Origin: Adiantum capillus-veneris
Taxonomy: Eukaryota > Streptophyta > Polypodiopsida > Polypodiales > Pteridaceae
Assembly: GCA_014529385.2 (NCBI GenBank)
Contig: CM043967.1
Coordinates: forward strand, 1,958,501-2,022,500
DNA length: 64,000 nucleotides
Reading direction: 5' to 3'
Part shown: one piece after another, positions 10,930 to 23,499 of the stretch
Numbering within the stretch: position 1 is the stretch's first letter
Layout: each line of letters opens with the position of its first letter
Made by a program: the position numbers and the translations under genes
The notes under the pieces: generated by a model
Database searches by the model: none
Told to the model about the DNA's origin: nothing
What the model saw: the letters and a program-made list of their open reading frames with translations, nothing else

Positions 10930-11890
10930 TCCAGGCATAGCTACTCGCATACAACTTGTGCAAGAGTTGTATACTAAGTTCAAGAGCAAGGAGAAGCTAG
11001 GAAGATTAGTAGATTTTATGAGAGTGGAAGGCAGCTCTTCTAGTGTTGCCAAAGATGAAGGAGCCAACATTAGAGTGGAGTCTGTTGCTCGTGCCGCTAT
11101 TGCTTTAGACCAGTCACAACTCCCCCTTGTATTACATCTTTTTCCAGGTAGTGAAATCTTCAACATGTAGGCTCCACAGTTGGGAGAAGGAAGATGGACA
11201 CACGTGAAGCAAGTAGGTGTCACACATCCCGCATTTAAAGATCCAATATATGCTGCAAAAATCTTCAAAGTCCACTGCATGGACCCATAGTGGATGACCC
11301 AGCTAAAGATGGATCTACAGTTCTGGACATTGCTCATCGCGGAATTATTTATCCACTTGCCATGGTTTGTCACGTGGAGCGTCCAATGCTCATTTCACGT
11401 TTTTGGAATAACGTTCATATAGATCAGTGGATAAAAGAGTGCAATGAAGATGGGAGCCAAACGGCCATTCTGGATTATGTAACCATTAAAGGAACAATAT
11501 AGTTATTTCAAAGTAACATTTTGCAAAGAATTAATTCTCTTCTTCAAACCTTGAAATATCTTCATGCACATGAGTACCTCCACAATGACTTGCACTCCCT
11601 CAACATGATGCTCCATTTTGGGCAGAAGGGCATAATCTATGCAAGCATTGTGGATTGGGGGTCATGCACAAAGACCAAAACAACGGCCCACTTTCCTCCT
11701 CTCGAAGACTTACAAATAGAGACTAGAAAGCAAAAAGACAGAGTTTTTATGTGGGCCACCCCAAAATGTATATCTACTAATCCCCCCCCCCCCCCCAAGA
11801 CTAAATCCATGGATGTTTTCTCCGTGCGCCATAATTGTGAACAACTCTTGAAGTGTGTGTCTGTGCCCCAAGAGCAAAACAAAAGGGATT
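10930..11890 (+). pseudogene. Protein-kinase-like domain gene, broken
   Basis: Kinase subdomains appear in order. An N-terminal stretch (10958-11170) precedes a glycine loop LGEGRWTHVKQVG (about 11180), an ATP-lysine motif YAAKIFK (Lys near 11258), a possible beta4-beta5 and hinge (LAMVCHVERPMLISRFW, 11360-11400), the catalytic loop HNDLHSLNMML (about 11575-11610), DWG in place of DFG (11652-11660), and a late WATP...KSMDVFSV segment (11750-11820) with a proline run encoded by a poly-C tract. It is interrupted by TAG at 11168-11170, a shift near 11285 and TAG at 11500-11502. Introns could explain part of this. HND replaces the usual HRD, so it would be atypical even if intact. Family beyond kinase-like not recognised. 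Confidence 0.65.
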
Positions 11891-11899
11891 TTTGAGCAA

Positions 11900-13470
11900 T
11901 GTACTTACATAGCTTCAGAGTGGCAAGAAGAATAATCCATCAACCTGACCTAGCGCTTTTGATCTTCCTCTCTGTCTAAGTGGTGCCCATAGAGTGGGTT
12001 ATGACATTGTAATGACTTATGGTCTACGACAAATTGATGACTAAAGTGATGATTTTATTTTTGTCTTGTCTCTAGTGGAAAATGCAGATATTCAATCTCT
12101 TTCTTGCAACATGATTAACTTATCATGTCTCTTTCTTGCAACTATATAAGTGGTATTCAATAAGCGGTTTTAGCATGATGACTTATTAACTTCACATCCA
12201 ACATTTCTAATCTTGTATGTTGGCATGATTTGCAGGTATGGAAGAAGAACTTATGTTGCAGCCGAGGTGATCTATAAAGAAGAGAGAGAGAGCGGTATGG
12301 TAAGGAGAAAGACCTCGCAGTTATTTCAAGCATCGAAGAGGATGAGTCTTGGTTACAAGGCAAACCACTCAGTCTCAAAGAGTGAAAGAAGCTATGCCCA
12401 AACCACTTCGTGCGTCAGCAACTATTTTGAATTAGTAGCCATGCAAAGTATTTATCTCGAGTAAAGTTATCAAATTTGCAGCACAAAGGGCTAGCACTAG
12501 TACTGCTAGAAAGATTGATACGAAGAGAGAGGATCATTCCAAACAATAACCAAATGCCAATTTAATTCATACATTAGTGTTATGTTTATGACATCCTACG
12601 GAGGGGGGTAGATTGGTCAAACTGGCCAAAGAATGTTGGCGTTGTCCATGGTCGCATTGCATAAAAAGTGGCAGCAACCAACACCAATAACCAAATGCCT
12701 ATACCCAAATGTCCTATAGTTCTACTTCCTAAAGAGTCAATGACACTCATTGAATTAGCCCCGAATTAGCGAGGTAAGTGGGTAAAAGCATGTTAACGTG
12801 ATACACTTTTTGTGCTACTTAGCATATCCAAGTTAGCATATCAAAAACAAATTGGGTGCATGGTAAAAATTTCACAAAAGTATCAAAATTTGTCAGAGTT
12901 TGTACAATTGGAATCCTTGTTTCAGGATCTTTCTATTGATATATCATATGTCATAGATCTTAGAGATCTAGCTCGTGTTATTGTACTAGTTAGCATATGT
13001 CAAAATTGTGCTAACTATTATTGTCCGGGACTACATTTTTTATGCATGTTAACATGCTTCTACCCAAGTACAAGATCTTGCAAGACAAGGAGAGACACTT
13101 GACATTCTGCATGGCTGAATCCTTGAGCTTGAGATAGAGCTATTGGAGGCCCAAGCAAAGCTGCAACGATATGTTTGCTATATGGATCTCTTCTAGACGA
13201 GGTTAGTCCTTCACAACAAGGAGTTGATCTCTTGAGCCTAGAAGTTCTAAGTTTAACAAAGATGACATATTGAACAAGCTGACACAATCATTGGCTTAAG
13301 CACTACCCTCACTTACATCTATATATTTTCTCAAGAAGCCAATGTGTTGTATCACAATTTTTGTAATCTTAGAGTTGCATTTAACCTCTCATCTCCCCCT
13401 TTTTCTATCCTTAAAAATAAACCGTATTGTATCTAGCTGTAATTTTGACTCTTATTGCAAAAGTAGTTGT
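11900..13470. other. No gene recognised
   Basis: Possible exon-like pieces (12239-12464, and 13110-13200 reading ELLEAQAKLQRYVCYMDLF in one frame) may be downstream parts of the kinase-like gene, but I see no domain or conserved splice structure that supports this. Confidence 0.3.
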
Positions 13471-13476
13471 AAAACT

Positions 13477-13590
<114 letters not shown>

Positions 13591-13660
13591 GAACTGCTTT
13601 GTATTTCATAGCGCACTGCTATCAAACTGAGCAGACGTTATAGGGATTAAGTGTGCAAGT

Positions 13661-13828
13661 AGCATTATTTGTTATTTTGGAGACAAATAATACGCAAATA
13701 ATGGGTGTATTATTCATTGACCCAAATTATACACCCATTTTATACGATTCCATGTACAAAATTGGCCTTCCATATAACTTCTTATATTTTCAATCGAGGC
13801 TTTTTTAATCGAATTTTTTTTTATAAAA
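13661..13828 (-). repeat. Dispersed ~170-bp repeat, right copy
   Basis: The reverse complement aligns to 3256-3422 (see that entry). Both copies end on the inner side just after AATAATGC, and the similarity fades outward in A/T-rich sequence. Confidence 0.65.
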
Positions 13829-13916
13829 AAAACCTTGCGGCAGCACGCCCTCTTAAGCTCAATTGACATCACAAAAGGTAATCCATGTGAGAAACAAAAT
13901 AGAAATAAAACCTTTT

Positions 13917-14028
13917 ATACTCACTTTGACCATTCAAGGAATCTATAAAGTAAATACGTGTAAGAGGGAAATGGTCACTCTTGCATGGGGGGAGATTGCA
14001 CCCATTGTCTGGCATGCTACTCTTCTCT
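13917..14028 (+). repeat. ~110-bp direct repeat, copy 1
   Basis: ACTCACTTTGACCATTCA, then AATCTATAAAGTAAATAC, then GGTCACTCTTGCA and TTGCACCCA recur in the same order at 14781-14888. The 750 bp between holds a CT/CTAT tract and no gene I recognise. No PBS or purine tract was seen, so an LTR pair is not supported. Confidence 0.75.
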
Positions 14029-14094
14029 CCTCCTCCCTCTCCTCTCTTGTCGTTCTGGTGTAGCACTCCACTGTAGGAGGTGCACTTGCACGTG

Positions 14095-14126
<32 letters not shown>

Positions 14127-14780
14127 GACTCTTTGTCTCTCTATGTTTGCGTATGATGTTGAATATGTGCTACACGATTTGCTGCAGTGGCTGGCGACCA
14201 ATGTAATTGGTATGATTTTGTTATCCGGGTATACAAATGAAGGATATTTTGATTTTGATTTGAAATGGGTATATGTTGGTAGCTATTTGGATTTCGAATT
14301 GGTATACGATGATTTCATGTTGCAACAATATTTATGGATTGAAATTCAGATTGATCAAAATTGATTTATTGCATGATGAGTGTGACCAATGATATCCAGA
14401 TTCATCAGGGTATGACATATTTTGCTTATTCTAGTGGTATGGGACAATAGAATAGGTAGTATGTGGATAATGATAGGCATAATCAACGTTGTTTGGTTTA
14501 ATAATTTTTTTCTTTTATTATGAGATATTCTTAACACAAAATACTAATCATTGCTTTTTACCAATATAGTTTGTAGATTCTTATCTTTGCAACTGAGGAC
14601 AATTGCTTTCTAGTAGAGAGGTATGTAATGGAATTGATATTTTACTATTTATTGCAGTGGATATATGGAAAAGGCTTGACCGATCTAGGCCTATGCGAAT
14701 GGATATATATTTTTTATTTATATTTTGTTATTCAAGTGCTCTTTATGAGCTTTGGCCATTTATGACCGGTCAGCCAATTT

Positions 14781-14888
14781 GTACTCACTTTGACCATTCA
14801 TGAAATCTATAAAGTAAATACATGCAAGAGGGAATGGTCACTCTTGCACGGGGGCAATTGCACCCAGTGTCTGTGTTACTCTTCTCTG
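14781..14888 (+). repeat. ~110-bp direct repeat, copy 2
   Basis: Same orientation as copy 1 and about 865 bp downstream, with scattered substitutions and small indels. Confidence 0.75.
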
Positions 14889-15246
14889 ACTATCAAACGA
14901 GCTAAAACGCTTTCAAACTTGTGGCTACTTCACAACAAACCCTAGTAAATACCAAAGCCCAAAGAAATGCAGCATTTTCCTATTCAAAAATGGATTTTGA
15001 AGAAATGAGGAGTGCCAACAAAAACATCCAACACAGGAGTGTCACAATCACTCCAACATTCTTCGAATGTCACAACCAAAGAATGGTGCGGTCAATATTG
15101 AAACACAGTTTCCAATCTCAAATCGATACAACCCTATGATGATTCACTAATGAGCTATTGAGCTACAGTTCTTATTACATAGTACGCACTCATTGACAAC
15201 TACATAGGTGAACCTCACCATTGAATGCTTTTAAGCACTCTGCTTA

Positions 15247-15530
15247 AGACCCGCCTCTTGCACAACATTATTTTTTTCATACATTGATTGAGTATGCATA
15301 TGTAGGGCCTCTTACACGGTCTTGCATAAGGCATCATTTTATGGCCCATGCACAACACACACCTGATGAAACTGTCTTCCAGGATGACTCCGATTAGAAG
15401 GGAGGGAGGCATTTTGAAGCATCCCAAATGCAAAACTGGAAAGGATTTCCTAACAGTGAAAAGACTCAAGAATAAGGAACAAACATTAAACATGAGCCTA
15501 TAGGTGTGTGTAAATGTATAGATAATAAGA
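15247..15530 (+). mobile_element. Gypsy 3' UTR, polypurine tract and LTR start (fragment)
   Basis: CTCTTGCACAACATTA, GAGTATGCATA, GTAGGGCC, a run ending GAAGGGAGGGAGGCATTTT (purine tract near 15397-15413) and a later CTATAGGTGTGTGTA are shared with 27637-27990 in the same order and orientation. This is the end of a related element lying 5' of gypsy 1. It may mark a tandem arrangement in which the following LTR was shared. Confidence 0.65.
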
Positions 15531-16032
15531 CTTTTGATTAAAATTTATAATAAGAAGTGAAATACGTCGCTCAAAATGTGCAAATATAGATTATTTGTTG
15601 AAAGTTAACTCCTTTTATATATCTAGTTTGTTTTTAGATTTTCAAAATCAAATTTTTATTTTTTTCCTCATTTTTTTTATTTTTAGTGATTTTCTAAGCA
15701 ATAAATGGCTACAAAAATAAAAATTACTAAAAAAACTAGACACTGGTACATGGACTCCACGAAGAGAGATGAATTTTTACAAGTGGATTCAAAGCAACAA
15801 CAAGCAAGTTCTGGCCAAAATCAGATAAGTTGCATAAAATTTTTTTAAGCTGCAAAAGTTTGATCGGACAAAATGGAGAGATTGGGGTCATACGATGTCT
15901 AAATTCAAAAAAAATTGACACATTGGTCATCCGACACATGAGGTAGGGCTAACTGTGAGGTGGGGGAAATCTGAGCTAAGATCCTAGGGTATGTATACGT
16001 CGGACCCACCTACATCTTCACTTTTAGTTGTG

Positions 16033-16118
<86 letters not shown>

Positions 16119-17850
16119 ACTTTGGATAAAGTTTTCTTGTGATCCCCACGCCCAGCATGCTTTGAGACTCAACACCATACATGAAAGGTATGCTCCCTAC
16201 ATAGTACACTACCATTTGATGCCAATGCATGTTGAATCCGGCAAGAGAAAAGAGCAATTACACTTGGGCTGACCCAAATCTAAAAAATGACTACTACACT
16301 GGGTCGGGGCAACCAATCACCACAAAAGTCAAGTGGGGGATCAATTTTAGGTGGACTAACACTTCCCTAGCTTCAAAAGTTAGTTTTGGTCTACTAGGAA
16401 ACCCTTGTAGCAATAAATTTATTGCATTTTTTTAAAGTTGTCAAATTGAACCCAAGCTTGACTAATAGCTTTTGGGCATCAAGCCAATACACTTTGGTAA
16501 AGGAAATTTCATAGAAGAGGTGATTTTTAGGGTTTCCCAATAGAAAATTTCTTTTAACTTGAGAAACTGCCAAAATCAATGCAAGGCAGTATTGGACAAA
16601 TGAAGTAGGTTAAGAACTCACCAAGAGCTTCAAGAGACTATTCACAAACAATGGGGAATGGTGCATTTTACTACGCAAAGACGAGGGATTAGATATCAAA
16701 GTCAGAGAACTTTTTCGGAGGACATAGTGGTCCTATGGTCCACCTAGAAGTGAGTTCAATGATGAGACATCATGAAAATGTTTGAAATAAGTGTATAAAT
16801 GTGTGTGAGTTATTGCTTGGTTGAAAAAGCTCACTTTTGTTTGAGGTAGGAAAAAAATCACCTTTATTGCTCACTACCTTGAAGCATTTGGTGTTTAGAG
16901 TTTCCCACTTAATCCACATGTCCAACTAGGGGTAAAATCCACTCTTAAAGGAGATCTCACATTTTGGAGTCCTCTTGATTCTTTATGACACAATTTTCCC
17001 AGATAGAAGACCTAACTCTAAGCCCAAACTTATGGAAGTGACTTCAAATACAATACAACGTCATCAACTACTTTACACGTACAATAAAATGTGATGCATG
17101 AGTTTCACCATGTTTATAAGCCAAATGCAAGAAGTGGGATAAAATTTGCAATTTTCTCCCAAGCAGAGTCAACCTGCAATCAAAAATGGAAATTGAAGTT
17201 GTATAGGTAAACCCTAGCTAATCAAGACCTATCCCAAAGGTTTCACAAATATTGGAATAGTGTAGGACCCTCTTAAAAAAATTCAAACTCAATAAAATGA
17301 CTAAATTTGACCTAACCCATGGCCAATTTATCACAGTCAGAATGCAAGTGAAGGGATAATCTATAAGCATTGAAGGAAGCAGACCTACCAAGTCTAGTGG
17401 CTGACGGAGGTCTACTATAAAAAAGGCTAAGAAAATTGTGATTTTCTATTGTAAAACGTTATCAACAAGTTTAAAAGTGTTTCAATCACATATACAAGTT
17501 TAGGGAAGCATAGGGAACATGCCTATGAAGCCAAAATGCAAAAAACTCATATCTACATCAACCAGGGTGTCAAACACTTAGAGGAGATGACTAAAACCTG
17601 ATTACTACTAAACCTCTTATCCAAACCTCACCAAATCAAGATTGGAGTCTATAAGGATAGTAAAAATCAATTCTAAGTAGTCAATACTTTAAAAAACTCA
17701 CCAAGGCACATGTTTGAGCAAAAAATGATTTTCTCTTTTGCATGAAAAATGATTGTTTTCTCAACTTTTGAGGTTTTACATCGTTTGTACATGAATTTTG
17801 GAACAAAGTGGCTTAATAACCAGATATTTAGCTACATGATAAATAAACAA
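15530..17850. other. No gene recognised; probable LTR/leader of gypsy 1
   Basis: Low-GC, low-coding sequence lying between an LTR start and the decayed first ORF of gypsy 1, which is where the 5' LTR and long leader should be. I could not find a PBS or a convincing copy of the sequence after 27.8 kb beyond the first ~280 bp. Confidence 0.35.
16037..16116. repeat. Compound (TG)n(AG)n microsatellite
   Basis: About 17 TG units followed directly by about 23 AG units. Confidence 0.97.
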
Positions 17851-17889
17851 GAATCATTTCAATCTTTGACTAATTTTTGAATTACAACA

Positions 17890-20290
17890 ATTGTCCATGG
17901 TAGTTATGAAGCCAGAAGCTAAAGGCAGCAAGAAGAGATGGAGTAGTCGCAAGAAAAAGCATGAGCAAATTTTTCCATTCTCTTTTCTCAAAGACTCTCT
18001 CAAAGAGAATGCACTTATATATAAGAATAAAGATTCAAGCTCAAAGGAGCAGCAACGCACATGGATACATAAAATAATATGGTTACCCTCCCTATCCCTC
18101 AAGAAGCCTATAATTTGTCAAGGAAGCTATCGATAAAAGAAGCTTTGAAAAAGTTAGACTTGCATAAGTATTTCCAAGTTCCCCCATGTGAAATCAACAT
18201 CCAAATATCGTACAAGCTATACACGAGCATCACAGAATAAGGAACAACTGAAACCTCTAGCCTTGACAATAATAAAGTCCACGTTAAGATCACCTCGGAG
18301 CTCCTTTTTGAATCCCTAGGTCTGTCTGACAAGGGAGCAATTATGAAGGTAAAGAAGGAGATGGGGACCAAGTGTTCATGAAAAAGTGAGTTACAGTCAC
18401 CTTTTTAGACATGACATGCCGAGAAGCAGTGGTACTAGCCCACATGTTTATGCAATTCTTTCACATAGAGGACAAACAACCAGGGAGGTACACAACACCC
18501 AGCCACACTATGGCAACAACTTACACCCAGGCTTACCCATCAACCATGCATAGTACTTTCTCGAGTTGCTTATAAAGAAGAAGAATACCAAGCCATCCAT
18601 GAATTCGATGAAGACCTTCTAGAAGCCCCAACACAAAACAATTGGATCAAGGAAGAGGAGAGTGAGGATGAAGTGACTGAGTCGGGATCAACTTAGACTA
18701 TTGCTAGAACATGATACAAAAGGAAAGTATGAGAAATGGACTTCTTCAAAGATGAGTAGGAAGATTGGAAGGATAAGAAACCCATGCCAATTCCAAAACA
18801 AGGGAAATAAGAGAAAGCTTAGAAGCAGGCAAGAGAGTAGAGGTTAGCTGAAGAGTTCAAAAGAAAAGATTAGATGAAGGTGGCTTTGCAGAGAAATGGG
18901 TGCCTTGCCAAGTTAGGACAAAAAATCCATTAGTTGCCCCTATCCTCACGCACAACAATTAGAGGAAATGTGGGTACAGATGGAGCAGGCAAATCTTATA
19001 GAGGAAGATGCTCAAAATAATGGAGAGGATTCAAAGAAAGAGGAGCAAAGACTTGACCCTGAAATCTCAACAGACAGTTCTCAATCTTGATCAGAGTAGC
19101 ATTTTTAAAAAGAATTCAAACATGAAACAACACACGGTAACACCTCTCAACCAAAGACCTTGCAAGCTCATTACACACAGGGCAAAACAAAAGATCAGGA
19201 AAGATGTCCCAAGTCACAAAATCTACCTGCAATAACAAAAGAACTATGGCGGCTAGTGCCAATCCCTAGCACCTCATCACATCAATGGAGCATGGTCAAC
19301 CCCTACTACTAGGCATTGCAACACGTGGTGACGGATTTGTACAATGTGGCTACACAAGAGCCCATGCAAGACTAGAACACTGTCATAACCCTGCAAAGTG
19401 AACTCACAAAAGCCTATGCCGAACTTGATGCTCTCAAAAATGAACAAGAGGAGCTGGAAATAGAGGCTCAAATATCCCAACAAGAAGCATAGGAATCACA
19501 AATCCAGCTGCTTTAGTGCTTTCACAAAAACAAAAGCTAGTTGAAGCTTAGGAAGATATAACTGGCACCAAAAGAGTTTTTGTCGTCCACCAAGAAGTAA
19601 TCAATAATCTGCAATCAAGTTTTTTAGAATTCTACCACCAAGCAGATACACTAAAGAACCAACTAACAATGGTAAAGATACAGTTAGTCACTGCAGAGGA
19701 GGAAGTCTTTTCTCAACAATGCAATGTTGAGAAAATAAAGGCAAATCCATGACTGACTAGGCTGGCAAAAACAAGCACATCACCATCCTCAAGAATCTCT
19801 AAATTAGAACGGGCAACTAGGTTGCAAGAGAGAATGAGACAAGATGCCACAACCGCTATCGTGGCAAGAAAAGAAGCACTTCAAACAAAGAATGTTGCCC
19901 TTTAAAAGGAAATGAGGATCTAAAGGCACAAGTAGCTTCCTTGCTAGCAAAACTAGAGTGCAAATATAGCAAGATTTCCTGATACAAGATAACATGGAAA
20001 TGATGACCAAGGTCAACACGATGACACACAGAAAGAGGGAGATACCAAACATCAAGTATCTCAAAAAATTGAATAACAAAGGTCCACATCTCAAGGTACT
20101 CGCCTCATAGCTAGTAAAGATCAAGATAAAGGGAAGCAGCAAGCATCACAAGAGGTTCCAAAAAGTAGCACATCTAAAAAAATAAGAGAGGAAAGAACTT
20201 CACTTGAGACAATGGTTGAGAGAGCATATAGAATGAGCAAAGAAGTCATAATAGAGATGAAGAAAAGAATAACAGGCACAGAAGAAAAGC
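17890..20290 (+). pseudogene. Decayed pre-gag ORF of gypsy 1, related to the 33.4-kb ORF
   Basis: Around 18130-18340 the plus strand reads KLDLHKYFQVPPCEINIQIS, then YKLYTSITE and ELLFESLGLSDKGAIM. This aligns with KIDLHNYFEAIPAGVDIKRV, WEFVTSIKE and RVVAHALDLSNEGDN of the ORF at 33374. Downstream, 18540-20290 is acidic, Lys/Glu/Gln-rich and coiled-coil-like, as in that ORF. Many stops and shifts are present. The function of this domain is unknown to me. Its layout resembles plant transposon-protein domains found in LTR elements, but that is an impression only. Confidence 0.6.
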
Positions 20291-20339
20291 GGAATTAAGC
20301 AAAGACAAGGTTCTTTACTTATTCTCTTATGAAACTGCT

Positions 20340-23300
20340 ATGGGGAAGGGCATAGTTTTTGTTGATAGATACGGGCGAGAATACCAACGTATTCTCCCAA
20401 AGGAGGTAGAGAGAGCAACAGGTCCAGGAGCATCAGCATATGCCCCTGAGGAAGTGCCAAGAGCCACCTACACCCCAAGCAAGTCTACGAATCCTTTTTC
20501 AGATGAGTATGATGCATCCTCACATTCCACCCGACCGCAAGCATTCAACGGCCAAGACCAACCAGCAAACCAACCATCATTGCAGGCATGGCTTCGACAG
20601 AGTGCAACAATGGAATCAGACCGAAACCGATATGGTTATCAAGCCGCACGAGGGCTCAGGGAGTTGCAAGAACCACCGCTCTACTCAAGGTATCAGGCAG
20701 AGAGTAAGCCAAAGACAGAAGGGTCGACAGAGCCTGGAGGAGCACCCATAGAACGAGTTCGAAGAGAAGAACCACCTCGAGCAAGAACCTTTATAAATTA
20801 TGGTTTAGGAGCACCACTGGGAGAGGAACTAGCCTATTACAGAAGGCCTGAGGAGTTATATCGACTAGGACGGGGAGATCCCATGATGAGGTTTGTAGAC
20901 CATCGAAGAATTAGACCTTCTCAAGTGCAAAAATGGGTAAACAAGAAATACACAGGAAGCAGAGACCCAAGAGATCATGTAGCAGCCTTTGTGCGTGTAA
21001 TTAGAGCCGAAGAGGTGTTAGATTTTCCTACCCAATTTGCAGGGTTTGGACTAACCCTAGAGGATGATGTTGCCACATGGTTTGACTCTGTGGAGCGTAG
21101 AGACTTTGAGTCGATGGAGGAAGTGTTTGATGAGTTTATCGAGGAATTCTCTCAAAGGAGAATAGCTTATAATACCATCTCACAAATCCATAAATTCAAA
21201 CAGAAAGATGGAGAATCTGTACGAAAGGCAGCCCTAAGACTAAAAAGATATGTTAAGTTCTGTCCTGTTGAAGAACTGTCAACTCAGTCCAGACTTATGC
21301 TGATATTCATCCAAGGACTAAGGAATGCAGATCTCCAGAAAGACTTACATATGAAGAGGAGCACGACGTTGAATGAGTTGACCAAGGAGGCTCTGTACCT
21401 TGTGGACAATTGTGCGGTCTACAAAGAAGGGGAGTTCAAGGACCTTGATGACGATTCGTCTTCACAGCAAAGTGGAAGCAAGTCTTCTAAGATAGCACCG
21501 AAAGGAGAAGTAGCGGTAAACCAGGAGCAGCTCGATTAACTTGTACGCCAAACCCCAGGCTAAACAGCCCAAGTGGTGTGCCATTGAACAAAAATGGACA
21601 AACCATGGGACCGAGGAATGTTATTATAATAAGGGATATGTGAGAGAGAGACCTTACGCTCCCCAAGCTCCAGTGGCTTCCCCTCAAGTTCCACCGATGC
21701 CTAGATATCAAGCAGGCAACTTACCAGGACCTGTAGGTGTAGAAAGACCACAACCGGTGTTGGGGCAACAACCACCCCTACCAGGATTACGACCAGTTGG
21801 TATCAGATAGACACCAACAATAACTGAATCACAGGATAAGGCTTTGGTGCCTATGCATGCATATTATGAAGATCCCAATGGATATGTGGAAAACCCTGTC
21901 TATTATCCATCAAAAGAACCCTCGACGCCAGAACCATGGAGCATGATAGGGAATACAGGACCACCAACTGCTACACAGGCAGCAGGAAAAGGAAGATATA
22001 GCCTAGATGAACGAACACTGATGTTCATAGCCAATGGGGGCATGGGCGGATAGAGACATGCTTACCAACAAAGAGGAGCTCAAGGAGCACCTCAACAACC
22101 CAAGGGACCCTGTTACAAGTGTTGAGGAGACCATTGGCTGAGAGACTGTCCTCATGATGAAATCATTAGAGTCAATGCGTATTGCCCAGAATGTGGAATT
22201 ACTCATTTGATTCCCGATTGCCCTAAAAACCCAAGCAAAGGAGCAAAAACCACTTTGAACATGTTAGAAACAGTACCTTCTAGTGGAGGATCAAAAAATG
22301 AAACACTCATACCTATTCATGCGGTAACACGGTCCCAAGCTCAAAGAAGGACGAAAGAACCCATAGTTGAAGAACCAAAAACCGATGCCCAAAGTTCAGA
22401 AACGAAAAATCAGAGAAGCACTTGGAAAGCTAGAAAGGCGCGTAGGAAAGCCAGGAAGGAACGAGAGCAAACAGCCCTATCCGAGGAGTTGAAATATACC
22501 AAGGACAGATTGGAGTGGTTGTAGGATCTAGCTAGCTTAAGCTCACACACTACAGCAGCCATAGCACCTAAGGAAATAGCAGAGCCCAAAAGTGTAGGAT
22601 CACGAGGATCTGTACTGGAAGACAAGGTAAAAGAATAGTTGGATGCGCTTCTAAAATCTTATGAAGCTCAACTTAAAAAGAACCAAACCCAGGAGCAAAG
22701 GTGGATGACTTATCCATATGCAGAAATAGAAAAACAGAGGTTGGATATGTGCAAAAAGATGATCGAGACGGCTCAATCATTGATGGAAGACTCGTTGGGT
22801 AAACCGGCAAATTGGCATGAAGCACCAGCTCGAACCCCTATCCAACCAACTTTAGAGAAACATGTGGAAACAAAAGAAAGAATCACTAATGCCTATGAGT
22901 CCAGAGGAGAGCCTATCATAGTGCCAAATACCACCGATGGGGCAAGTGACGGGTTCCAGCTTAAAATATTGGCAGAAATGGGTAAGGACTGTAACGGTTT
23001 AGATGATCTGTGGAAGCAAATCCGTGAGGCCAATGAGGCTAATAGGATGAGTAACCACATGAATAGCACAAGAAAGAAAATAATGTGATCTTACCTCCTA
23101 TTGAAGAATTTGAGGCAACGTCGCAAATGAACTTTGAGATACATTCACAAGGGGGAGACCAAGGATCAATTAGTTCGAGGCACAGCCAACCAGACTCGTT
23201 GAGAACTTTACCCTCTTACCTGGGAGAGTACGAAGCCAAGTCGGAAGTGAGAGCAATCCCATCTCAAAGACTTTCTTCTAACAAGGTGATGGATTCGCAA

Positions 23301-23354
23301 GGATTGATTGAGTTGTTATCCACTCCGGTGGCATGCACAATCACGTTAGCATAA
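20340..23354 (+). pseudogene. Gypsy 1 gag (capsid and nucleocapsid region)
   Basis: The 399-residue frame at 20340-21539 carries a retrotransposon gag capsid domain (about residues 200-365: QKWVNKKYTGSRDPRDHV, FAGFGLTLEDDVATWF, FIQGLRNADLQKDL). After a stop and a shift, 21541-23088 continues in one other frame. It holds a C..H-T..C motif (WCAIEQKWTNHGTEEC), proline/glutamine-rich linkers and two zinc knuckles near 22110-22200 (CYKC then GDHWLRDC, and CPECGITHLIPDC). That frame is cut by TAG at 21808, 22051, 22522 and 22636 and by TGA inside the first knuckle near 22124; most could be C-to-T changes. The last part shifts frame again near 23085. It is closely related in plan to gypsy 2 gag. Confidence 0.85.
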
Positions 23355-23499
23355 CTCCTAAGGTTAAGGCCAAACATGTGGACCACAGTAGGAAAATGAC
23401 TATAAAAATTTGGAGTAAAAGACCCCACCTTGAAGCTTCAAGAAGGGATCAGAGAGTTGGACATGCCTCATCTAAACACTAGGCCGATACCATTGAATA

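Noticed and set aside
13917-14888. LTR pair of a small retrotransposon
   Set aside because: No TG...CA ends, PBS or purine tract could be seen.
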